This document shows positions 9,201 to 16,989 of a stretch of DNA of 16,989 bases, in pieces. A program made the position numbers and the translations under genes. Within the stretch, counting starts at the first letter, position 1. Each line of letters begins with the position of its first letter. Origin of the DNA: Gnomoniopsis sp. IMI 355080 (taxonomy: Eukaryota > Ascomycota > Sordariomycetes > Diaporthales > Gnomoniaceae); assembly GCA_027946555.1 (NCBI GenBank), contig JAPEVC010000405.1, forward strand, positions 1 through 16,989, written 5' to 3'. The notes under the pieces are model-generated. The model did no database searches. It saw nothing but the letters and a program-made list of their open reading frames with translations, and was not told the origin of the DNA.

Positions 9201-10289
9201 AAGTTTGACACCCTCGGATGCAACCCCGCATTTGGGGGATGGATTCAAGCCACTGAAAACCCCGCCATTATACCCCACGTTGCCAGGTTCATGCGTATCG
9301 TGCCTTGCGTTCCCTACATGTATGAAATCATCTGTGCGGACTAGAAATGGATCTTGGGAAGACTAAGGTCGTGGTCTTCCAGAATCCATATGCTATACGT
9401 CAAAGTCTTGTGCAGATTCCAAATCATTCATCTCAATAAGCCACTATCATCAGTACAAAGGACCTACGCGTGGTGCTCTGCCTCCACTGTAGAGACAAGA
9501 CTATGCCAGCTCGGGTGAATGGGTAGCGAATGCCTGGGCCCACACAGTGACCCACACAACGTCCCACGGGGCCCCAGGAAACTAAAGCCAATTCTGCAAC
9601 TTGAGTCAATGGAGGAGATCCCTCAAGTTCGCGCACATCCACAGCGGCCCGCTATCGAATGCGGATCCGGGCCTTCCAAGCCTCACTTCCAGTACTCCAT
9701 GAATCCGTTCCGCCGATTCCAGCGAAACCCCCGTAGGAATTGATACTCCCACGCCGAGGTTAGTGCTTCCTTGTCTCCGGCTGGGGAAGATTTCCATACT
9801 AGATATGTAAAGTGAGACCATACAGTCTAACGCCGAAACAATCGAGCAAATGATGCACCTTACCATGTCCCTGCAGTTTTTTATCCCGAACAACGTCCTC
9901 AGCTTCAACCAGCCCTAGACAGTATGTTCGTTACTGTACTTAGTACATGCACCCCAGGTTTCGTCTCGTTGTGTTTGCCTCGTCCACATGGGGCATGGAC
10001 TGCCTCAATGTACTAGAGCTTGAGCTCTAACAAGTGCTCACTTCTATTTTTACTTACCTATCAAAGTCTTGGGTTCGTCGAGCTGGAGTGTACCAAGTAA
10101 GTTTCGTTGACGGCACACTCTTACTTTCAAGTGACGGACTCAATCCACCCAAAATTGCTGTACCTCAGTAGGCAGTGCCTGGGAGTTCAATAAGTCCACA
10201 GATCCTTTTCCAAGATGGCGGCCCTGGCCTCTCACCACTCGCTTCACGGTAATCAGGCTGCACCTGTACGAATGTTGGCCAGGCAAAAG

Positions 10290-10321
10290 AGAAGAAAAAA
10301 AAAAGGGGGGGGGGGAGGAGG
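10290..10321. repeat. Adjacent poly-A and poly-G runs
   Basis: A stretch of A residues runs straight into a run of about ten or eleven G residues. A similar arrangement, A-runs then GGGGGG, occurs at about 10547-10571. Exact lengths of such homopolymers are error-prone in sequencing. Confidence 0.7.
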
Positions 10322-10546
10322 GAAAACGAAGCCACATGGCTCTACCGCTTTCCTTGAGATAAGTGTCTTGCTCTGCATGATGTCTCAAAAATCATGTCCA
10401 AGTTGATATATTGCACATGTCCATGTACGTACTGTATATACGTTCATCGGCTGTGGGAGTGCAGCGCGCATGATGGTGAGGGTCTCGAAATTCAACACCA
10501 TCGTATTGCATAAAATGTGGGAAAGCAAGAGCGAGCCCAAAACACA

Positions 10547-10571
10547 AAAAAAAAAGAAAAAAAAAGGGGGG
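10547..10571. repeat. Second poly-A/poly-G junction
   Basis: Ten A residues, one G, nine A residues, then six G residues. It has the same A-then-G polarity as the tract 250 nt upstream. There is no coding frame across it with support. Confidence 0.7.
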
Positions 10572-10929
10572 AGTTTGGGAGCGAGCTGTAAGTTTACGTC
10601 CAAAGTATTCCACATTGGACAGTTGGACATTCAAACACGGATTCCAGATGTTTTATCTGATAGTAGTGTCTTGCCAAATCTCAAGCTTCTGAGATTGAAT
10701 TACATAAGCTCCGACTTCCTGATTAGGATGGCGGTGAGGCCAAAGTCCATTTTTGTGGGGCGTTCTTTTAGTTGCCGCTAACATTTCTTGGGATATATCG
10801 ATTTTCTGCCATCCAGGCCAACATCGCGCGATCCTCGAAACACGTCTCCTCACGCACCTTCGACTCCTGCGCGCCACAGGTCCTTGCCAATCCCGAGACT
10901 CTCTGTATGACTTCGTATGTCGCAAAGAG

Positions 10930-13900
10930 ATGGCGGACGCAACACAGAATGCGTCGCCGGCGCCAGCCGTAGCGATAGAGCCTAGAAGCGGTAAGTGACC
11001 GCTCCCTCACCACGACATGTGAAATGGCCATCAATGCTTGGGTCGCAAACACCTTGCCCGCTGAAATGGGCAGACGTTGATGGCAAGATGTGATAGAGAC
11101 TCCCCAGAATATTGTCAAGAGCCCAAGCGCAGGCCCGACACCCACTACCAGTATCAAGATGGAAAAGGCTGAAGATTCCTCTGATAAACTCGGCGCGGTT
11201 CCTTCGAAGCCAGCATCGTCCGGCGCGACTCCTGCGCGCACCCCAACGCCATCGTCAACAACGCCAGCACAAGTCAAGACCGAACCTATGCAATCTCCTG
11301 TCCCAGCTACTCCAGTCAACAGGCCACTCTCAATCTCGATACCTCCCTCCGCAAATAGCACAGCTATGCCTGCGTCTGCGAATGTTCCAGCACCCTCAGC
11401 CTCTGAGACACCAGCTGCTCCCTTCTCTACCCTAGCGCATATCTTCTCGAATTCTGTCCATACTCCAGCGATATCGCCGCTTTCGGATGTGGGGCCAGCC
11501 ATCAAACGATCCAGAACGCCAGAGGCTGAAGAGGAATCCGGCGCGGAAAAGAGACAAAAGACGGAGCATGTTGCAGAACAGCAAGACCAGGACATGCAGG
11601 ACGCAGAGATTCCGGTCGATACCGAGGCAGAAGATAATCCCTTTGCTGGTTGGGATCTCGGAGCCCAGCTCTCCAATATCCTTGGCTCGGTCGAGCCAGA
11701 GCCATCAAACGACGCGGCAGCCTCAGCAGACAACAGCAGATTGGACATGTTACAGTCTATACCACTGCCTCCTCCTCGACAGAGACTCGAAAAGATGAAG
11801 TTTATCGAGAATCCGACCTACTTTTCGCGGGCAATGGGTTTGCCAACCTTAGGAAGTCTGGTGAGTTGAGCATCAAATAGCTCGAGAGCGTAAGCGTTTC
11901 TGACAGTCACCACAGTCCGTGCAAATCCTGCTGGCGCTATTTCAGCAGCCTTCAGAAGTCACAGACCGCCAGATCCGAGACGTACGGACGGAAGGTGGCA
12001 AAGTGTACACTGCTCTGCGCCAAACTTTCATGGCTTCGCTGAAGCTGTTCACCGAAGCCACCGTATTTCTGAATGCTGATGACCTTGACATTCACGAGCC
12101 CGGCGACCGAGAAACAATCCAGATGGCGAACTTGGCGAGCATGTGCGCGTCTTTTTATGGGCCTGGCGGCCCGACCATGGCTACGGCACACGACAACTTT
12201 CTCAAGATCATGATTCCAGAAAACGGCATGATCACTCAAGACATTTCCGCGTTATATCTCGACCAGAAGACTCAAAGTTTCCTGGCCTATGCTAATGTTA
12301 TGGAGGATAAGGAAGCTACCAGGAATAGTCTCATGGAAAAGTTCTTCCCAGGAGACCTGGAGGAAAAGCTGAAAGCATATTGGAGGGAATCGAACCTCAC
12401 TGTTTCCGCGGAAGAATTCGTCAGACCTTTTACGGATAGGCGCAACCTACTCAAGGCCATAGGCCACGACAAGGAGAAGAGGAGTAAGTTCCGGTTGCTC
12501 TTTAATAATTGGGAGAGGAGATGACTAAAAGTTCACAGAGGCACTTGAGTCCAAATACCAATTCGCTTCGTTCCTGGACAGCCTCAGCGCTTTTATCCGA
12601 TCGAATTTCGATTCCATCTTGGACTACGCCGAGAGTCACGGTGTTGAGGTCCCAAATGAGGCCGGCGAGGAAGACTTGATGCTCATGGATGCTCAGTCAA
12701 CATATGCTGGATCTTTCCCAGGTCAGCCGCGACGAGTCGGGCTTGACGACTCTAGCAACCTAGCATCTCTTATCACTGAAAAGCTTACTGGGTTTGATGG
12801 GTACTCATATTATGGATCATCTTCATCAGGACCAATCCCTGAGAGCGGGGCACTGCCCCCAAGTCAAAGTCTTCCAACTTCGGTCCTTTATGAGCGCGCT
12901 CGACAGGCAGCAGTTGCGAAAACAACAGCTGGTGCTCGCCGGGAGGGTCTCCAGTCTACCAGGCGGCCGTGGACTCCTGAAGAGGAAAAGGCGCTGATGG
13001 CAGGTCTCGACATGGTCAAGGGACCTCATTGGAGCCAGATCCTTCAGCTTTTTGGTCAAAACGGAACAATCTCTGATATCCTCAAAGACCGCACTCAGGT
13101 TCAGCTAAAGGACAAGGCTCGTAATCTGAAGTTGTTTTTCTTGAAGACCAACTCAGAGATGCCATATTATCTGCAGTGCGTGACGGGCGAGTTAAAGACG
13201 AGGGCTCCTAGTCAAGCGGCAAAGAAAGAGGCAGAAGAGCAGGCACGTGTCCAAGCCGGAGGCAGCTCAAATGGTTATGCATATACCAATGGCACCACGA
13301 ACGGAACCGCTGGCTCTACGGCACATGTGATGCCCATGAACTCTTCACCTCGCCCAGGCACGAACCCGCCCGTCGCAGGCTCTTCAACACCAGTTGGCAC
13401 TAATTCCTCACACCCACCCAAACAATCATATCAACAATACCAACCGCCACAGTCATATCAACAACAACGCCCACAGCAGTTGCAACCGACACCGAATGGT
13501 GCTGCTCGTCCACCAACCACACAAGGTCACCCTGCGACAGCGAAGCCTTTGGCACCTCACTCTTCACATCAACACATTGCACCGGCACCGTCGTATCAAC
13601 GACCTCTGCAGCAAGCAGGCGCACCGGTCGCTGCCCAGTACCAACAGCGGCCTATGCAACAGCCAGCCGGTCAGTCACCGGGTTCTTATCAGCAAGTTAA
13701 TCGACAAGCTGCCACGCCACATTCATCTCACCTCCCACCTGGCCCTAATTCAGCTTCATCGGTACCACAAGCTCAGCCTCGGCCGCCCGCGCCCACTGGT
13801 CATGCTTCGTCTCCTGCTCCACGTCCTGCTCCAGCTGCCAATTCAGCGGCACCTCGTCCACCTTCCGTACCTGCTCCCGCCTCGACACCCTCACCTGCTC

Positions 13901-14397
13901 TCGGTCAGGCTCCCAAGAGTACTGCAAACATTATACCAACACCGCCTGCACCAAGACCCGCACAGAACCCTACACAGAGCCCCGCACCTGCTCATCCGAA
14001 GCCAGCCCAACAACCCCCAGCGCCTAGTAATGGCCCTCAGGGTTCTGCTAAGCCGGCCCAGCAGCCTCCAGCGCCCACTGCTGCCGCTACCGCTCCCCTA
14101 AAACCAGTGCAAAAGCCGTCCTCGCAGCTATCACAACCCGTCACACAACCCGTCACACAAGCTACGGCGCCTGCTCCTGCACCGGCGCCGGCTGCTGCAA
14201 CGGCCCCTCCGCCGAGTACAGCACCTGCACCCGCACCTGCACCTCCACCTGCTTCGATACCCAAGAAAGAAATGAACCCAGCAACGGTTTCTATTCCGGC
14301 ACCAGAGACCCAAGCCGACACAGCAGAAAGTCAAGAAGTGGCAGACCTTCAGCTTCTAGCACAAAGCCTGCAGAATGCACTGGAAGATAAGGCCTGA
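10930..14397 (+). CDS. tbf1: TRFH plus telobox DNA-binding protein, Tbf1-like, four exons
   Basis: A telomere-repeat-binding-factor family protein. Fungal Tbf1 binds TTAGGG-type repeats at subtelomeres and at promoters. Exons are 10930-10990, 11088-11860, 11916-12483 and 12539-14397, about 1086 residues. Introns are 97, 55 and 55 nt with donors GTAAGT, GTGAGT, GTAAGT. The first acceptor is ambiguous: AAG at 11087 or TAG at 11096 both keep frame, the latter giving 1083 residues. The start is the first ATG in an open frame. Residues 1-245 are disordered, with basic clusters KRSR (160-163) and EKRQK (about 172-177) that may be a nuclear signal. The TRF homology region spans about 245-490 and includes FIENPTYFSRAMGLPTLGSL then SVQILLALFQQP. 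The Myb/telobox domain is 609-670: RRPWTPEEEKAL, HWSQILQLFG, then the telobox VQLKDKARNL at 655-664. From about 690 to 1060 the protein is a Pro/Ala/Gln/Ser-rich tail. The family call is firm. Orthology to Tbf1 rather than another TRF-like protein is inferred. Confidence 0.88.
14137..14160 (+). repeat. 12-nt direct duplication in the tbf1-like tail
   Basis: CCCGTCACACAA occurs twice in immediate succession inside exon 4, encoding a doubled PVTQ. Just downstream (about 14221-14250) repeated GCACCTGCACC-type units encode PAPAPAP. These repeats show how the low-complexity tail grows by slippage. Confidence 0.85.
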
Positions 14398-14776
14398 GCG
14401 GCCGAACAGAGACGCAAATGCATGCGACAGAGAGCCAAATTGAAGAGCATTATTTGGCACATATTGCGAGAGAGGCTCGTGTGTGTTTGTGGAGATATAT
14501 TGCAGTGCTTTTGCTAGCGGGTATGGGAGTTGCCAGTCACAACTGTATAAATTGGGCGATCGGTGGTATCGGATGGCAAGCAACAAATGACTTCTATTCG
14601 AGTTGAATTTGCCATGGAAATCAGACCACGCGGAAAACGGGGTTGCCCTCAGGCAATCATCAGTGAGGCTTGTCTGCTGCGTCAGGCTCTGACAAGATCG
14701 CACAAGTCCATCGCGCCCTGGTAGTACGAAAGTGTTCGTAATGCAAAGTTTGCTTGAGGCTTAGTTGACGCCTGCG

Positions 14777-14805
14777 ACTTGATCAACCTTGCTTGCTGAT
14801 CAAGT
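14777..14805. repeat. Inverted repeat ACTTGATCA / TGATCAAGT
   Basis: Two perfect 9-nt arms (14777-14785 and 14797-14805) flank an 11-nt spacer. Each arm contains the palindrome TGATCA. The right arm ends eight bases before a TATA-like box, which suits a binding site for a dimeric regulator, but that is inference. Confidence 0.75.
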
Positions 14806-14812
14806 TCCGCTT

Positions 14813-14820
14813 TATATAAA
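14813..14820 (+). promoter_or_regulatory. TATA-like box TATATAAA
   Basis: A consensus-quality TATATAAA on the plus strand, just downstream of the inverted repeat. The next plausible plus-strand ATG is at 15221 and the first in-frame ATG of the Cys/His gene is 15696, so the leader would be long or spliced. Confidence 0.35.
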
Positions 14821-15695
14821 GGATTAGATATCCTGAGTTACACAAATAAATCATTCTCAAATGGGTCCGTGGCCATTGCGAAGTGCAAGGTCGCAAGCCC
14901 GTCTCTACCTCTTCCTATCCTCATCATATAATCATGTCACCCAGAAATCTCAATTGAAGCCATGGGCAGTTCCCAATTAACATTCTTGGATATTTCTGAG
15001 GAGCGGATCGTGGCTGCGAAAGGGCACGGCTGGGTCAGAGGTGTTAAGAGGGCTGACGTGGCGCGAAATCTGGCTCTTTAGCCATGTTTGCGATCGAGTG
15101 CTTCACTCGAGAAGATCAAGCCAGGTCCCGGTCCGGAAAAACCTGCGTAGGGCCCAGGTGTATTGAAAGGCAGCAAACACTACTTTTGCTCGGAAGAATT
15201 CCCATCAGGGTCGATCTACAATGAAGATATATGAGACCTTCCTTCGCCCATCAGGTGCGACCTAGTCAGGTTTTCCTTCGTCTCCTTCCCTCAAATTTCC
15301 AACATAGTCATCTGCGTCCCACACCCGCCGTTGTTTGGCATTGTCGCCCGACCACCTCTATCGACTGGTGCTAGAAGCATGTTTGACACTCTGTGTGCTT
15401 TTACTGCGCAGTGATTGTAAGGCAATCTTGGGTTTTGTATTAAGGGCCTCCTTTTTTGCAGGACGAGTTTCAGAGCAACTCAGCCTCTGCTGGTTCGTGT
15501 CGGAGTACTTGCGAGAAGGCTTCCTATGTCGACGAATTAGGAGACTGATAAAAGGACATCATCTCATTATTTGACGAAGCGTGCATTGTTGGACTCATAC
15601 CACCGTGGTGCGAAGGTGATTTGTCTCTATACTGGACGCTGCCCTCCCTTCGATACGATCCAAAAACCGGCGTTCTGAACGATGCACCAAATACG

Positions 15696-16989
15696 ATGTG
15701 GGATCTTATGTATCCGAAGGGCTACCGACCCAGAAGCTATGGACACCACAGCTCCAGTTCTGGCACCGAGCGCTGTGGCGCTTGCCGGGCACGCATTGGC
15801 GTTGCCAAGTTGCTCAACGGGCAGAGAGTCAACCTCAGATACTGCGAGAAGCATTACTGTAAGATGCCAACGTCGATTGGCACGATTTGCACGGCACAAA
15901 ACAATGGCAGGACGCAGTACTGTGATCATCGTCAGTGGCTTTCACCCAGTCCCGGCCGACATAGACTTGTACTTTTTTGGTAGCTTGTGAATGAGCTAAC
16001 ACAATCAACGCAATCAGACATACGCTGCCACGACACTGGTAACGAGGGACGCTGCTGGCGCTTCGTGAAGGAAGAGAATCCGACCAAGTTCAAATACTGC
16101 AAAGATCGTGAGCCTCCAATGCCTCATACCCACACCATACTTCCCTACTCCATCTAACATCATTCCTTTTTAGACGGCTGTGCCTTTGCCACCTGCACAA
16201 CGCGGCGCACCGACCCAAGCAACCCACACTGCGTTGCCCACCGCTGCAGCGATCCCTCCTGCGACAAGCCCAGACAGGTCGACACGGGCTCCTTCTACTG
16301 CGAGCGCCACACGTGCCTCGCAACCAGCTGCACCGCCCAAATCTTCGGCACCAGCGATGCAAAGACGACAGATGCCGCCAACGCGCACTTTTGCGAGCTG
16401 CACCGCACGTGTGCCGCGCCGGGCTGCACGCGCCGCTGTCATACGCGTGACAACATGGTCCCCACCCGGTGGTGCGGCGCGCATTACTGCACGGCCTCAG
16501 ATCAGTGCGACGAGAAGCGCGCCGAGGGCAGCGATAAGTTTTGCCGCGAGCACATTTGCCTAGAGCCCGGTTGCCATGGTGGCAAGGTTTCCGGCGGAGT
16601 ATTTTGCGTGGATCACATGTGCAAGGCCGAAGGATGTTATGTGCGGCGGGAGTGGGAGGCCGAGTATTGCGGGTCGCACATCTGTCGGGTGGAATATTGT
16701 GTGAAGCCAGCTGCGACGAATAGGAGGTGTGAGACACATCGTCGGTGTGCGGTCGAGGGCTGCAAGGACTGGATCTATATCGAGCATGGCCCGGATGGTG
16801 ATATCAGGTGGCCTGAGTGTGAGAACCGTGAGTATCTCTTTTAGTCTCAACATCTCCCCCCCTTTTATCACATTCACGCACAAATTACTGATAAGCACCC
16901 CCTCCGCTCCCAAAGATCACCGCCCGCGCTGTGCAGCCATCACTCTCGCCAACACGCCCTGCGACAAACGCATCCCCCTCCCACCCAAC
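15696..16989 (+). CDS. Tandem Cys/His-module protein, 3' end beyond the window
   Basis: I do not recognise a named family. Exons visible are 15696-15930, 16018-16107, 16174-16827 and 16916 onward, with introns of 87, 66 and 88 nt (donors GTCAGT, GTGAGC, GTGAGT; branches GCTAAC, TCTAAC, ACTGAT; acceptors CAG, TAG, AAG). The joined frame is open for 351 codons to the edge. After a short start (MWDLMYPKGYRPRSYG) nearly everything is a chain of C-x(2-9)-C-x(n)-C-x2-H modules, most with C-x4-C, for example CLEPGCHGGKVSGGVFCVDH. At least twelve are complete. The pattern predicts one zinc per module. There is no signal peptide or membrane segment. All three introns cut the ligand-His codon in phase 1. 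The start is uncertain: the frame is open back to 15552, just after a TGATAA, so an upstream exon is possible. A zinc-dependent scaffold or nucleic-acid-binding role is conceivable but unproven. Confidence 0.75.
15774..16989 (+). repeat. Coding array of at least twelve Cys/His modules
   Basis: Modules run end to end with the His of one unit lying one to three residues before the first Cys of the next, for example CGSHICRVEYC and CREHICLEPGC. The first unit has C-x2-C (residues 27-30), the second C-x9-C (55-65), the third C-x8-C (82-91). From residue 111 the spacing settles to C-x4-C. Spacers before C-x2-H vary from about 8 to 20 residues. The DNA copies have diverged, so the array is old. A further unit begins at the window edge. 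Confidence 0.85.

Larger units (their letters stand above)
8214..10929. other. 2.7 kb divergent region between aldA and the tbf1-like gene
   Basis: It should contain both promoters. Visible structure: a GA-rich stretch at 8310-8360, TACCTAGGTA palindromes near 8546 and 8864, a CAGCTAGC tandem repeat near 9171-9200, small inverted repeats at 9936-9946 and 10014-10029, and two A-run/G-run junctions near 10295 and 10550. One weakly supported spliced small ORF starts at 9055 and is treated as a finding. I see no other gene. Confidence 0.45.
14398..15695. other. Intergenic region between tbf1-like gene and Cys/His array gene
   Basis: This 1.3 kb gap holds the tbf1-like 3' UTR and the promoter and leader of the right-hand gene. 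Seen here are a 62-codon plus-strand ORF at 14418-14606 with a hydrophobic stretch but no other support, an inverted repeat followed by a TATA-like box near 14777-14820, and between 15221 and 15551 several strong splice-like signals that suggest upstream exons or a spliced leader. Confidence 0.45.

Noticed and set aside
10060..10095. GGTTCGTCGAG, resembling part of a tRNA B box
   Set aside because: It does not fit the B-box consensus, and no A box or acceptor stem can be paired around it.
10768..11748. 326-codon open frame on the minus strand
   Set aside because: It is antisense to exons 1-2 of the tbf1-like gene, is Ser/Ala/Gly-rich as expected from reversed Pro/Ala/Thr codons, and shows no domain.
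13394..14101. 235-codon plus-strand frame rich in His, Leu and Arg
   Set aside because: It is a shifted frame within the low-complexity tail of the tbf1-like gene.
14418..14606. 62-codon ORF with a hydrophobic segment after the tbf1-like stop
   Set aside because: It lies in the expected 3' UTR and has no homology or context that I can recognise.
16090..16737. 215-codon Cys/Arg-rich minus-strand frame
   Set aside because: It is the mirror of the Cys/His array exon. The plus-strand reading has consistent module spacing and matched splice sites.

Overview
The window looks like chromosomal DNA of a filamentous ascomycete (Pezizomycotina, perhaps Sordariomycetes). The reasons are short introns of about 55-90 nt with GTRNGY donors, CTRAY-like branch sites and YAG acceptors, pyrimidine-rich leaders, intergenic TACCTAGGTA palindromes, and a set of typically fungal genes: a DASH complex subunit, a Rho4-type GTPase and a TRF/telobox factor. 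The order of genes is ordinary euchromatin. I see no transposon, rRNA, tRNA, CRISPR array or bacterial-type operon.

Layout. Position 1-78 (-): the probable first 26 codons of a gene that runs off the left edge. 856-1492 (-): elongin C, three exons. 2807-3831 (+): Rho4-type small GTPase, three exons, behind a leader of about 640 nt with no ATG. 4529-4921 (-): DASH subunit Dad1, two exons, recovered by splicing by hand because neither exon gives a long ORF. 6546-8213 (-): cytosolic NAD(P)+ aldehyde dehydrogenase, four exons, all catalytic residues present. 10930-14397 (+): TRFH plus telobox (Tbf1-like) DNA-binding protein of about 1086 residues, four exons, with a very long Pro/Ala/Gln tail. 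15696-16989 (+, open at the right edge): a protein built almost entirely of tandem Cys/His modules, four exons so far.

The genes do not form a pathway. Rho4 (septation and wall), Dad1 (kinetochore-microtubule coupling), elongin C (ubiquitin ligase adaptor) and the Tbf1-like factor (telomeric or promoter repeats) are housekeeping cell-biology genes that happen to be neighbours. Elongin C and rho4 are divergent and share a 1.3 kb promoter region. Rho4 and dad1 are convergent. AldA and tbf1 are divergent across 2.7 kb.

The item most likely to be undescribed is the Cys/His array protein at the right end. It has at least twelve C-x(n)-C-x(n)-C-x2-H units, chained so that one unit's His lies one to three residues before the next unit's first Cys. 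All three visible introns cut the codon of the ligand His, each in phase 1.
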